64,000 nt of DNA from Azorinus chamasolen. Taxonomy: Eukaryota; Mollusca; Bivalvia; Cardiida; Solecurtidae. This document shows positions 1 through 11,580 of this stretch, in pieces. Positions within the stretch are counted from its first letter, which is position 1; the number at the start of each line of letters is the position of its first letter. Made by a program: the position numbers and the translations under genes. Location: NCBI GenBank assembly GCA_963576725.1, contig OY755252.1, positions 51,237,059-51,301,058 of the forward strand. The letters run 5' to 3'. Below the pieces are notes generated by a model. The model was not told the DNA's origin. It searched no databases and was given only the letters and a program-made list of their open reading frames with translations.

Positions 1-150
1 AAAGCAACAGAAAAGTAACCTAGCGATTGCAATTAATGAGCTAAACGAAGTCCGATGAATTCCTTAAACGTGTTTAGAACGTTACCTTAAGGGTTTCACG
101 TAACGCGATAAAATAGAAAGAAACAAATAATAATAGAGAACAAATTCTAG

Positions 151-242
151 CATGACTGCTAGAAATGACACTTATAACTTATTACATTTACATATCCATG
201 ACTGCTAGAAATGACACTTATAACTTATTACATTTACATATC
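151..242. repeat. 46-bp tandem duplication
   Basis: Two adjacent copies of a 46-base unit starting CATGACTGCTAGAAATGACA. Confidence 0.9.
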
Positions 243-608
243 CATGCTGATTAGCTGATTGACGTCCTTTGCTAGTGTAAGTGAAAACTAAACATTTCCT
301 ATTTATAGTTTTTGTAGATTTCATCCAATTTTATAAAGAGCGTTATGTTATTATTGTATTAAGTTTAAAATGGAAAATTACTCATGGCGATGTATATACT
401 AAATAGCGTTAGCAATCTTATCCTTGCAATATTGCTGGTATTAACGACAAATCCGACACAAAATCGAGGTCATTTATTTAGTAATATAGATGAAACGACA
501 TTCTTCCGAGGTCGACTTTATTTAGAAGAATATGATCACAAAAGTCTAAGACATGGGAAGAATGTGATCTAGGAAAACAATGTCCTACACAAGCTCCTCA
601 AGATCCTC
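243..608. other. No clear gene; short ORF with hydrophobic start
   Basis: AT-rich. An ORF at 384-572 (+) starts with a hydrophobic stretch (MAMYILNSVSNLILAILLVL) that could be a signal or membrane segment, but there is no donor site, homology or other support. Confidence 0.2.
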
Positions 609-610
609 AA

Positions 611-950
611 GTGCTACTTTACGACACTCGCTACTACTCGGAACTTATCGTAAGTGCTACTTTACGACACTCGCTACTACTCAGAACTTATCGTAAGTGC
701 TACTTTACGACACCCGCTACTACTCAGAACTTATTGTAAGTGCTACTTTACGACATTCGCTTCTACTCAGAACTTATTGTAAGTGCTACTTTACGACACC
801 CACTACTACTCGGAACTTATTGTATGTGCTACTTTACGACATTCGCTACTGTTCAGAACGTATCACAAGTGCTACTTTACGACACTCACTACTACTCTGA
901 ACTTATTGTAAGTGCTACTTGATGACACTCGCTGCTACTCGGAACTTATC
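611..950. repeat. 43-bp minisatellite, about 8 copies
   Basis: The unit starts GTGCTACTTTACGACACTCG. Copies differ by a few substitutions. Overlapping short ORFs are by-products. Confidence 0.9.
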
Positions 951-952
951 GC

Positions 953-1446
953 ATATTCTCGTGTGCACCAATAAAAGAGCTAACTTTGTATAACTAACTG
1001 GATATTGCAATCATCGTACTTTAGAACTTAAAGATGTATTATGCGCATTTTTCGTATTAATCAATCAACGCCAGAAGCTGTACAGGTATACATACAATGA
1101 AAATAATGCTTACAACCCATTTTCCGACAGGATATATTTGTTCAGCTAAATTTTATCGCTATCCGAACACTGCTAAATTCTTTAAAAGGAGCCGCCTTTT
1201 TAGACACGGATATTTTGCTTTAGCCAAGTTCCGATTCTATTCCGGAACAACGCTTTGAATATTAATTAGGTTGTTACCACATGTACACTGGCTGACACTG
1301 TGACACTGGTTGTTTGCCTACATAATATATTTTTTTCAGGAAAAAAAGGCAATATGCCCATCTTATCACATATAGTTTACATGCAAATGAGTAAATGGAT
1401 CACCTCTCTTCAGAATTTATAATTTTCACAACAGCAGGTGTTAAGT
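953..1446. other. No gene seen
   Basis: AT-rich single-copy-looking sequence. I see nothing in it. Confidence 0.3.
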
Positions 1447-1704
1447 GCTTGTGTGGTGGCGGTAAAACGTCGACCCGTACTTCATTCGCAGTGTTGTTAT
1501 ACTTTCTGATCCTTCGAGATCATGAATTTCAGTACTTTTTGTTCTGAAAATTGAATATCGCTTAAGCCGGTGCTAGGGGGCGTGAGCAGTGTTGCACTTT
1601 CAATTACTGCTCATGAACAGACTCAATAAAACCGAGTCTGCAATTTTCTCCTTTTGTGTTGCAATTTTTGCTCTCTTGGGACCACCTCTCTTCAGAATTT
1701 TAAA
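1447..1704. repeat. Dispersed repeat, partner at 53138-53390
   Basis: About 255 bases shared with 53138-53390 in the same orientation, beginning CTTGTGTGGTGG and ending TTCAGAATTT. Class unknown; possibly a SINE or the 3' end of a LINE. The CACCTCTCTTCAGAATTT end motif also occurs just before it at about 1401. Confidence 0.7.
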
Positions 1705-1997
1705 TATGCCGTTCAATAGTGTCAATCAAATATAAGGGTCAAAGGGAGCTAACTCATACAGGTACATCGAATGATTATTTCCGGTGTGTAAAAAATTGAA
1801 TCTTACGACAGATTCCGGACAATGACGAAGGCTGTTACGTTGGTTTCCGTAGCAATCCATTTTTCTAGTTTTTTCGACACAAACAACCATTTACTGACCA
1901 TGCTGTTTAGCGTTAAATAAATGTTAAGGTACATAGATTCCAATTCTGAAGTCAGTTCGAAACGCAAAATTTGCTGAAATTTGCGCAGCATACATCT

Positions 1998-2225
1998 TTA
2001 ACCCATTACCTCATAGGCTATTCTAAGATACAAACACTTTGAATAAATCTACTGAAAAGGAGCATTAACTAGAGGAAAGGAAACTTTCAGAAATTTGTAG
2101 TTTGAAACCATTGTGATAAATAGAGCATTTGCTCCTATAGGAGCAAATGCTCTATTTATCACAATGGTTTCACAAAGTGACTTTTACAGAGTCGTCAAAA
2201 GTCGTCACTATGAGGGAATGGGTTA
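1998..2225. mobile_element. Palindromic MITE, family P, copy 1
   Basis: Ends are inverted repeats (TTAACCCATTACCTCATAG and CTATGAGGGAATGGGTTA). The centre, 2104-2171, is a perfect 68-base palindrome built on GATAAATAGAGCATTTGCTCC. No coding capacity. Other copies lie at 16733-16917, 25010-25227 and 32978-33187. Confidence 0.8.
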
Positions 2226-2493
2226 TGGGGATGTCCCTACAATGAACGCATATTTTCAATAACATCATAAAACATCGTATTTGTTATGCTCTCACTCATT
2301 ATTATAAAGATTGTCAATTTAAACCTATATTGAAAAATGCCGCTTTGATACAAAATTGCCCGATTTCATTAATCCTTCTATTTTTGTTCTACAAAGTATT
2401 ATCGGCAGTTTCCGTTCAAATTTTCCTCGTTTTGCCGATGCTCACCCGATCCCTCTTTTGTTTACGTAACGGCATTTCTTGGAAGTGGTCGTT

Positions 2494-2514
2494 GGGGGGG
2501 GGGGGGGGGGGGGG
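2494..2514. repeat. Run of 21 G
   Basis: Homopolymer; length may be uncertain in any assembly. Confidence 0.9.
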
Positions 2515-2920
2515 AAAGACGAATAGCGCCGAAACTAAAACCTAACCCGTATAAAACTGAACCATCGGGGAATAAAATCAGGATCGTCGATATCCAACAC
2601 ATGGTTGTTTTGTCATTTATTGGATTGGTGTTTTTTTGCGATAGACTGCTTTTTAGCATATAAACAAACGAGTTGTATATTTGAGGTATTTTTGAAACGC
2701 GCCGAATGCAGGGACTTCCCTTTTAAAATAATTACAGTCGTATGATCGTAAATGAGGTCCCGATTGTGAGGCCGGGCTAAACGGGGTAAGTCGGCGTTTT
2801 ATCTGAATCCAGTCTGTTTTAACCGTTAGCCTGCCGGACAAAAATGTCAACTCAAATTCGGATCCGCTACACTTGTTGCCGACTTTCGATTCGATCAAAC
2901 TTTTGAGAAACTATTGACCG
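2515..2920. other. No gene seen
   Basis: No exon recognised. An 81-codon minus-strand ORF at 2653-2898 has no recognisable domain. Confidence 0.3.
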
Positions 2921-2927
2921 AGTGTCA

Positions 2928-2998
2928 AACAGCTTGGACCCTGATGAGACGCCGAGTTACTGGTCGTCTCATCTGGATACAAGCTGTTTACAAATGCG
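2928..2998. repeat. Hairpin repeat, family B
   Basis: Imperfect palindrome with the motif GAGACGCCGAGTTACT flanked by AAACAG and CTGTTT. Related hairpins occur near 3672, 5620, 19945, 33790, 34005, 55030 and 58100. Confidence 0.6.
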
Positions 2999-3142
2999 AG
3001 GTAGAACGCGCTTAGCAGGCAAGAATAAATGTAAGTCTGTTGGCGCTTAGTTAACGTTGTATTGGTCTTAGATCTTTACAACTGACCAGTCTAACACTAA
3101 TAATAAAGTTAGCAGTTAACCACCCGTCCACCCGTCCGTGTG

Positions 3143-3430
3143 TTATCCCTTTACTCCATTAATAGTCATGTAAGAAGTAATGACATCGTGTATGAGCTGT
3201 ATTTTTATAATAACATATGAGCACACACAGGAATATGTTTAACCAAGGTAGAAATTGTAGAATCCTATCTATAATATGTCATTAGCAAACAGGACATGAA
3301 CTCTGACAATTTTGGCCACTGAACCTGTAATTTCATAAACAAACAGAGCAGACGGCTCATACGGCTCCTATAGGATAGGGGTATTTTCTGTTTGCAAATG
3401 AGTATAAAGGCGTGTTTATTGACTAAAGGG
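3143..3430. mobile_element. MITE family A copy
   Basis: Ends match TTAACCCTTTACTCC and its inverse. Carries the interior hairpin GACGGCTC...GAGCCGTC, here degenerate. It lies in the first intron of the signal-peptide gene. Confidence 0.6.
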
Positions 3431-3460
3431 TTTTTCAAACTAAACAATTAATTCTAGTAC

Positions 3461-3500
3461 CTGCAACAACGGCGACAAGAAGACACAGGGCGAGCTTCAT
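3461..3500 (-). CDS. First coding exon of a secreted protein (signal peptide), partial
   Basis: On the minus strand an ATG opens MKLALCLLVAVVA, a textbook signal peptide core, then a phase-1 donor (GCAG then GTACTA). A TATA/initiator pair lies upstream at the right spacing. The rest of the gene must lie leftward, in 1-3456 or off the window. I could not recognise a second exon, so the product is unknown. An inverted-repeat element begins about 30 bases into the intron. Confidence 0.5.
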
Positions 3501-3525
3501 GTTTTCACATACAGATAGTTCCGAA

Positions 3526-3560
3526 CACTGACTCTTCACTTATCAGATGCTATGTATATA
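3526..3560 (-). promoter_or_regulatory. Core promoter of the signal-peptide gene
   Basis: Reading the minus strand, TATATA (3560-3555) is followed after about 31 bases by TCAGTG (3531-3526), matching the invertebrate initiator TCAGT. The start codon follows about 30 bases later. Confidence 0.5.
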
Positions 3561-3800
3561 ATCAAACTATTACATAAGTGTAGCAAAGCTTTGAAAGAGG
3601 GGTTCTAAAGACGACCTACGGCTATACTACCCATAGCTTCTCAGAAGTATTCCAAACGTGTAATTTATGTATTACTCGGCGTCTCAGCTGGATCCAAACT
3701 GTTTGCAATAGCTGATCACAGATTCGTCCGTGAAAGAGTGAAATCCACACCCAGTCGCATTATCCTGACAACATAAGAACTGGTCGTGATCCAACCTGTT

Positions 3801-4000
3801 TTAACCATTTACTCCATGACTATTTATGATGTCCATTATTCCATTGATATGTCTATATTGTGTTTATTTCTAATAGATCTTTAGTGCAAACAGTGCAGAC
3901 CCTGATAAGACAGCTCCTATAGGATCTGTGTGATCTGGGCTGACACTGTTTGCAAAATAAACAGCGTACGAATCATGGAGTAGTATGGAGTAAAATGTTA
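3801..4000. mobile_element. MITE family A copy
   Basis: Starts TTAACCATTTACTCCATGA, contains the GCAGACCCTGATAAGACAGC hairpin, and ends with an inverse ATGGAGTA motif that is duplicated. Confidence 0.65.
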
Positions 4001-4260
4001 GTATCCACTTATGTACAGGAGTTGTAACAAGCAGGTCCATGCCTGTGCAAACAGAGTAGACCCAGATTAGACGGTTGCTGTAGGCATTGTCTGATCAGTA
4101 ACTGCTCTGTGTGCTTATTAAGTTATAGTAGATCTGGCGCTACAGTTTCTACCAATACCAAGAGATTATGGATGCATATGCTATTATAAAAAAAATCAGC
4201 TAATAAATATTCACAATGTCATAACATGTATTTGTTACATAAATATTCATTGAGAAAATG

Positions 4261-4452
4261 CTTAATAGAGGTCAAAGTAAAGCCTAAAACTCCTTAATAG
4301 AGGTCAAAATAAGGCCTAAAACTCCTTAATAGAGGTCAAAGTAAGGCCTAAAACTCCTTAATAGAGGTCAAAGTAAGGCCTAAAACACCTTAATAGAGGT
4401 CAGAGTAAAGCCTAAAACTCATTAATAGAGGTCAAAGAAAAGGCTAAAACTC
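4261..4452. repeat. 32-bp tandem repeat, 6 copies
   Basis: Unit CTTAATAGAGGTCAAAGTAA followed by GGCCTAAAACTC. Confidence 0.9.
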
Positions 4453-4523
4453 CATTGGGAAGTTTCTGAAATTATTCGTCCTGTGTTATTGACCCAAGAC
4501 ACTTATAATTGGGTGTCGCTTTC

Positions 4524-4636
4524 AACCTGTGTAACCCTAGGAACCTGTGTAACCCTAGAACCTGTGTAACCCTAGAATCTGTGTAACCCTAGAACCTGTA
4601 GAACCTGTGTAACCCTAGAACCTGTGTAACCCTAGG
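4524..4636. repeat. 17-bp tandem repeat containing AACCCT
   Basis: Unit AACCTGTGTAACCCTAG, about 6 copies. Each carries the telomere-like hexamer AACCCT, but the unit is not a telomere repeat. Confidence 0.85.
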
Positions 4637-4739
4637 AATGCTGAATTTTCAAAGTGGAATGGTCCATCGCTATTTCTCAGTAGAGTTCAATCCGTGTGAA
4701 AGAGTTAATTTGCAAGAGGGTTTTTAATGACAATCAGTG

Positions 4740-4880
4740 TATACCTGATCAGAGAGCTCCTCTATAAGCCCTCTGATCTGGGTCTATACCTGATCAGAGA
4801 GCTCCTCTATAAGCCCTCTGATCTGGGTCTATACCTGATAAGAGAGCTCCTCTATAAGCCCTCTGATCTGGGTCTCCACT
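4740..4880. repeat. 45-bp triplicated hairpin core of MITE family A
   Basis: Three copies of TATACCTGATCAGAGAGCTC followed by CTCTATAAGCCCTCTGATCT. The unit is the interior hairpin of the family A element, amplified alone. Confidence 0.85.
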
Positions 4881-5677
4881 GTTTGCAAATGCGTGTACAC
4901 TAGTTTGCCCATTTCAATGGGTTCACTAATGAATATCAATATAAGAAATAATTATTTTAAGAATACAAAATAGCTGGATTATAGCATATGAACGCAAGAA
5001 TGTTTGACTGTATCAGAACTTGTAGAATAATTATTATATCTATAGTACTCCATTATCAAACAGAACAGACCCTGATCAGAAGCTCATGCAGGAGTAGTCT
5101 TATCTAGGTCTTCTATAGTAGCAATTGCGTAAAAAACGTTTTATCTATCAGAAAAAAGTGTTTTTCTGTTGTTAATTTATTTTTGATAATTCGATCCAGG
5201 TTGTAGTCGAATCCAGAACAGAAACTGGATATCAGAAATACATGTAAGCTACAATTTGACCCTTAAACGTCTCGTAAACTGGTTTAACATACTTTCAAAT
5301 CATTCAAACTAACGAGAGTCAAATAGTAGCAATCCTGTTAATAATGCTATTATAAAAATCAGCTAATAAATATTCATACAGTCATTATTGTATATGAATA
5401 TTCACGAAGTAACGACTGATAGAAGGCAACTGGTTCTCATTGACCGCCCCTCACACAGACCACGCATGGGTCAAACTACAGCTTTATCTGTATTTAGTGA
5501 TTATGTAGGATATTATGTAACTTTTCAGATTTGTTCCACTGAGGGCTGGACATTCGTGTCCAGTGGAGTCCAGTTTTGGAATCTAAACATTTAGCATGAT
5601 ACTGGAGAATTGGTATTTATCTTTGCAAACAGTTTTGATCCAGATAGAGACGCCAAGTAAGTGGGCATCTATTGAAG

Positions 5678-5752
5678 ATCCACAGTATTAGACACTCAAA
5701 TCAGGATCCACAGTTTTAGACACTCAAATCAGGATCCACAGTTTTAGACACT
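5678..5752. repeat. 28-bp tandem repeat, about 3 copies
   Basis: Unit ATCCACAGTTTTAGACACTC plus AAATCAGG. Confidence 0.9.
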
Positions 5753-5869
5753 AATTGTACTTTTGCAAAGACCACTGGCACATCTCGTATATAGACAATG
5801 AAATGGACGAACATGTGTGCGACCGGAGTTTTGCCCAGAATGCTAAAGGTTAAAAAAGTGCTTCGTCAT

Positions 5870-5893
5870 TGATCGCCGCATGAGCGGCGATCA
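5870..5893. repeat. 10-bp perfect stem hairpin
   Basis: TGATCGCCGC, a 4-base loop ATGA, then GCGGCGATCA. Isolated; no gene ends here that it could terminate. Confidence 0.8.
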
Positions 5894-5899
5894 CTAATG

Positions 5900-7105
5900 G
5901 AATGTTAAAAAATATTTACCCATGTAGGAGAGGTAGCGACAAGTTTTACAAAGTCTATTCCGCGTATATTGGTGAGAAGAACCAAATGAATTGGCACATG
6001 AGGGCGTGGCAGAGAATAGTTTCTATCTGCATTATTGATGTAGTGAAATATGTGATGTAAAAACCTTCATACGATGTTTAAAAAGAAATTTATCAAACAA
6101 ATGTACAATAATAACAATAATTATGACACTTTTTTCGTCGAAGTATCGACATTAAATGCCAAAAACAGTTTTGTAAACATACATGAAGCCGGGTCAAAGT
6201 CGCAGAATTGAAGCCGGGTCAAAACTGTAGTCGTGCACCTGTTTGCGGTGCTCTCGTTCTAAATTATGCCCTTCAGAGATTTTGACATATTACAGTTTTG
6301 TTTAATGACCATTGTTTATTGTCCAAAAATGTCGACAAAACTAATACATACATCAGTATATTTATACACGTGATATACACGTATTAAGTCATGAATAGAT
6401 TCAAACTCTTTGCTAGTGCCTTTATATGTGAAAGCGATATATACATCTTCAATTTCACTTCAAGTATGTTTGGTTACCACGGTCGCCTATCGTGCAGTCA
6501 GCTCTGGTTCGATACTCACCACTGACGAAACTTTTTTTTCTCTCTTTTTCATTTCTATTTTTTTTTAATGACGGTTTGGGTTTTTACTGGGATAGTTAAT
6601 GATAATTATCCATATTAAGTGTTTTTTCTTTCAACTGATACGTTATTTTTGGTAAAACAAATTTGTAGAAAAATTAAAAATAGTTCCTGTTATAAGAAGA
6701 AATTCCTACACCTACTATACAAATAAACCTCTACTGTACATATAAACTTAGGTTTATTATGCTACCCCTTTATTACGTCACTAGCGGCTGTTGTGACGGG
6801 ATAAAATATTTATCCTCTTACGTTTTGGTATCGTCAATATGCCTCTGAACCAATCAATGACCGCCCTAGATATTTGTGTCAAGTTTCATGTGATACTTCC
6901 AACAATGCATATGTCATAATAGTTTTACCAGGTATTTACTTGTAACAGTTTGCAACAGAGTTTTTTATCAGCATGCCATAGTATATTTTCTTGTTTACAT
7001 AGTTATTTGTTTAATAATAAATGACTATATTTTTAATTTATAGCATTGTCTCTTTATTATCACCTTTTTAGAGAAGGGGAGTAGGATATTCATTTATCCT
7101 CATTT
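5900..7105. other. No gene seen
   Basis: AT-rich with no exon or obvious repeat. Confidence 0.3.
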
Positions 7106-7109
7106 TTTT

Positions 7110-7760
7110 AGCTCACCAGAGCACGACGTGCTCATGCTGAGCTTTTAGGATCGTTGGATGTCCCTCGTCTGTTGTCCGTTGAGATACCACATTTTGCACT
7201 TGATCTGTAAGTAAATTGGTTTGTGTTTTGCCCTGCATGAAATTTAGGTCAATCTCGAATATGGGTCACCTGGGCTCAAAAACAAGGTCACTAGGTCAAA
7301 TCTTAGAAAATCTTGTTAATGCTCTAGAAGCTACAAATCTTATTGGGTCTTACTGAAATTTTATCAGAATGTGTCTCCATGAAATCTACGCCAAGTTCGA
7401 ATATTGGTCATGTCGGGTCAAAAACTAGGTCACTAGGTCAAATCTTACAAAATCCTAAACACTCTGGAGGCCACATTTTGCACTTGATTTTTAAGTAAAT
7501 TGGTTTGTGTATTGACCCTGATGAAATCTAGGTCAAGTTCGAATATGAATCGCCTGCAGTCATAAACTAGGCCACTAGGTCAAATCATAGAAAAATCTTG
7601 TTCACACTCAAGTGGCTACAAATGTTATCAGATCTTACTGAAATTTTATCAGAATGTTTGTCCACATGCAATCTTGGTCAAGTTCAAATATGGATCATGT
7701 CGGGTTCGAAACTAGGTCACTACGTCATTACACTCTAGAGGCTACATATCTCGTTACGTT
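7110..7760. repeat. Dispersed mollusc-type repeat (GAGCACGACGTGCTC)
   Basis: Starts AGCTCACCAGAGCACGACGT with a GAGCAC/GTGCTC hairpin, then about four degenerate internal units built on TAGGTCACTAGGTCAAATC and AGGTCAAGTTCGAATATG. I recognise this as a common bivalve interspersed type; exact family not assigned. Confidence 0.6.
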
Positions 7761-7907
7761 TTTAATGAAATGTTGTATTTCAATTGTCTTAACAAAACAG
7801 TTCCTTATTAAAAACCTTCCTTGTACACAAATTTCGCGGCGATCCAATGCCTTGCATCAGTATTCGTCTTGTAGTAAGATTGAAAACAATCTTATTTTTG
7901 AGATAGT

Positions 7908-8175
7908 TTAACCATTTACTCCAAGAAATAATGACGTTATGAATATTAATTAGATAAGCTTAACCCTTTACTCCAAGAAAAATGACATCACAAATATTAA
8001 TCAATTTTTTTAATGGCAAAAGAAAACAGGAATGTTGGTCATGGCAGAAGATTGAGACATAACTATATGATTTCGTAAGCAACAGAGCAGACCCAGTTCA
8101 GACGGCTGCTACAGGAGCTGTCTGATCTGGGTCTACTCTGTTTGCAAAGGCGTATATTTTCGAGTGAAGGGTTTA
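7908..8175. mobile_element. MITE family A copy with doubled left end
   Basis: Near-complete: TTAACCATTTACTCC at the left, the hairpin GCAGACCCAGTTCAGACGGC, and GTGAAGGGTTTAA at the right. The left terminal 60 or so bases occur twice in tandem. Confidence 0.75.
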
Positions 8176-9030
8176 ACCCATATTACGCTAAGTATATTCC
8201 AGCTGTCACAAGCAAACATCCCAAAGTCTCATTAGAGATGTACACGCGATATACCGATGTGAAGGTGGACAGCGGATGAACGACAAAAACAGGGACGGGG
8301 GCATCTCAAAATTGCCAACTGCATTTCAGTAGCAAGTAAAGGCAGTCGTATGAGTTTGCTTGGTTAAAACCAACCTTCTTTTTAAGTTCTCTCAGTTGCA
8401 TGAATGCATTAAGTATAAACATCATTTTCGCAGCTTAAAACCTGTTTAGCTCAACTATTCAAAGAATAAGGAAGGCTATTGTACTCGTCTTATAGTCGGC
8501 GTCACCGTTACTTTCAGGTCAAAGTTCTTTAACTGACTTTATCTTCATCACCTATGGCTCAATCAATTCGAAACTTCACTCAAGTGTTCAATAAACATTT
8601 CAGGATGTATCCCCCTTTCTACTACATATGCAAGGTACTATTATTTCTGAAGCGAATTTATCAAACATTAAAATTCGTTTTCTTCATGACCAACCACACG
8701 GAATGACAAAAGGCCCAGCTATATTACAAAACAAAATCACGAATTATGCCCTTTTGAACGTAGAATGGTTTTAGAATTTGTAAACCGAAACATATAAAAG
8801 TACAAATCGTACGCTCAGTTTTACTATAAATCTTAGAAACAATCGAGCGCGCGATCTACTGACAGCTCTTGTTATTACCTGCATTTGACCGAAATATATC
8901 AATTATTAATTATTGCGTAGCATTTCGGGAAATACTTCACATTCTTATCTATAATTATATATATTATTCATATCTCTACATTGATATGTATACATGGAGT
9001 TTTTATGGGGGTAATTTGCAGATTTTTGTG
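8176..9030. other. No gene seen
   Basis: AT-rich; nothing recognised. Confidence 0.3.
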
Positions 9031-9031
9031 T

Positions 9032-9269
9032 CACCTGCCGAGAGGCAGTGTGTCATTTAGAGATCACTTTTCCGTCGTCTGTCTGTCCATCTGTCTGTCT
9101 GCCCGTCTATCTGTCCGTCACACTTTCTTTCTTTGGCTGTCATTTCATCTGCCGAGAGGCAGTGTGTCACTTAGGGGTCACTTTTCCGTCGTAAGTATGT
9201 CTGTCTGTCTGCCTGTCTGTCTGTCCGTTTGTCTGTTCGTCACACTTTCTTTTTTGGGCTGTCATTTCT
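9032..9269. repeat. Tandem pair of a 114-bp CTGTC-rich unit
   Basis: Two copies beginning CACCTGCCGAGAGGCAGTGT, each with a degenerate CTGT/GTCC stretch after TTTTCCGTCGT. Confidence 0.8.
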
Positions 9270-10310
9270 AAACTAATCAGTATAGAGCTTTCAGATTTCA
9301 CATGTCTCTTCCTCTCATTGAGACCATTGATGTAACGAAGGTCAATCACTCTGCATACAATACGTTTTTAGTTATTCCCCTTTTTCTGATTTCACTCCAG
9401 TATATAAGTCAGATGCGAGCAGGTGACATATGTGTTCCTCCGAACACTCTTGTATTAGAAAAAGAACAACTACATCTACTTGTTGAAGAAGTTATTCCGT
9501 GAAATTGAAAAAGAAGTCAATAACTCTTTTAACGTTGGGGGTTCATTGCTTTCTTATTTTTTTTATATTAATTCGATTAATTCTTACTCTTGATTTCAAT
9601 CGTTCAATACCAAATCCGATTCTTAGACTAAATAATCGTCAACTGTTAGTTATCAACAATAAGGTATGTCTAACACGTGATCCGCGGCATTTGCTACTGT
9701 ATTCACGCGCGCTAAGCTATAGGCGAACCGTATGTAATACCGGTATCACGATAAACCCGTGGATGCCAGACCTATAGAAACATGGACAATAACCAAGGTA
9801 TCGACATTATTTTACTCTATTTCGTTCAGTCATCATTTCTTTAGAATATGGAAAGAATAATAAAAGAAATTGAATAATTAAGATATTGTTTTAATTTAGC
9901 AAATGTACGCTATCAGTTACACCGTCTGTCAACAACTCCGGAAAAAGCTAGGTAAAACTACTAAGTAAAGCGAAAGTTCATTGACTGTGATTTAGTAATT
10001 CGATATATTTATATAGATTATGACATATTCTAGCATTGCAATGTTCGAAACTACTGGTAGATAGATCAACCAATGGTTACATGGTTTCTGATCAATTCAA
10101 ATTCACGTATGTAAATCATTTTGGGTGCATTATTCTCGGATTAGTACAACCGATATAGCAGCGAAGAGGTCAAAAACGTGTTCGCAATCGCTTTTCTAAT
10201 CCTCCGACACACGATTTCACAAATCCTTGTCATCACACAGCTAATACACTCTTATGCCAGCGTTGATTGCAGAATACGATCGCAATTGGCTTTGAATTTG
10301 ATAAAAGAAA
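9270..10310. other. No supported gene
   Basis: Contains a stretch at 9499-9665 (+) that translates to a basic start, a long hydrophobic segment and a strong donor (AAG, GTATGT), but no ATG and no convincing acceptor in that frame. Left unannotated as a gene. Confidence 0.25.
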
Positions 10311-10314
10311 AACA

Positions 10315-10445
10315 AGGTGTGTGTACGGCGAATAGATAAATGTGGTATGAATATTGTACGGCGAATAGCTTCCTATGTGTAAAGCGAATAGTAATATATT
10401 TTACTGTTGTGAAGACTTTTCGGCAAATAGCTTGCGTGGTGTGTG
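10315..10445 (-). repeat. Iterated GTACGGCGAATAG motif cluster
   Basis: Four to five degenerate occurrences of a 12-14 base motif spaced 30-50 bases apart. The inverse motif recurs at 16072-16146. Confidence 0.6.
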
Positions 10446-11217
10446 GCATTTTACGGCTAACAATTATTTATAGTCGTTCCCTAAGGTTAGTGCGAGGAAA
10501 ATAAACTGACACCTCATGTCTATCATGAACATGCCATTGATCTAGAATTAAAATGTAGGTTTTGCAATAGCAAATGAGGAAACTTTTAGAAGACACAAAT
10601 GGCAGAGTATCCACATCTACTATTGTACTTCTTTCGGTTTTGGCAGATCTGCACATAACAATAATGACATAATTAATTGCTCATGAATACTCTCCGTCAT
10701 TACGGTACTGTTAAGTTTTGCTGATAAATAAAGAATTTAGATTGTATGGATTTGTTTTATGACTGATATTTTAGGAATTTGTATAGAATAATAAGTTATA
10801 ATGCCATACGAAAGTAGTTCAGGGAAGTGATATGCTGCTTTTTGTTGCAATAACAATCAAAAGAAACTTTATAAATGGTGCAACGGTAAGGAGACAAAAT
10901 CTGCATAAAAACTGCCCGTGTTGGGAGCTTTACAAACTGCACACCATTTCTCGCAGTGAAGAAGTGCGCTTGCAGTGGATCAAACATTTCAACGTCAGCC
11001 GCGAAGACTACAAGCCAATTTCTAAAGACAGGGGCGTAACTAGCCACACGCATTTACGCACGTGTGTAGCATCAATGATAGGTGAAAACATTAACTAGTA
11101 TGGCTAAAATGGAATAAAACTCGAAGGCCAAGTAGGGATAGACTTTGATAAACGTTCTGTCTTGTCATGTAAGATTTAACCCACTCCTCCTATTGACGCC
11201 TCTGTAAAAGTCACTTT

Positions 11218-11580
11218 TTTTATACGCCCACCTAATAAAGGTGGTCGTATATTGGCGTGGCCCTGTCCGTCCGTCCGTTCGTTCGTTCGTTTGTTCGTCC
11301 GTCAACATTTTGTTTGTCCGCAGTTTTCTCGGAAAACTGTTTGACAGATATTAATGAAACTTCACACAAATGTTTAATGTATCAAGGTCTGAAGCTGAGT
11401 TGATTCTGAGGTTCATTTGATTTTTCGTTTCAGAGTTATGGCCCTTGTCCTTAAAAAATGCAAATAGTTTGTCCGCTGTTTTCTGGGAAAACTATTTGAG
11501 ATATATTAATGAAACTTCACACAAATGTTTAATGCATCAAGATCTGAAGCTGACTTGATTCTGAGGATCATTTGATTTTT
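11218..11580 (+). repeat. GTTTTCTGGGAAAACTATTTG tandem repeat, left part
   Basis: Begins with a GGTGGTCGTATATTGGCG leader and GTCC/GTTC stretch, then two units of about 165 bases. Continues at 13460 after the inserted element. Confidence 0.75.

Noticed and set aside
4524..4636. Interstitial telomere repeat
   Set aside because: Only one AACCCT per 17-bp unit; not a (TTAGGG)n run.
9302..9777. Possible membrane-anchor exon with a strong donor at 9665
   Set aside because: The hydrophobic frame starts at GTG after an in-frame stop, has no ATG, and no good acceptor opens it.
10832..11098. 88-codon frame with a CPC and R-EEVRLQWIKHF pattern faintly like a THAP finger
   Set aside because: The Cys/His spacing does not fit and its C-terminal part lies in a mobile-element end.
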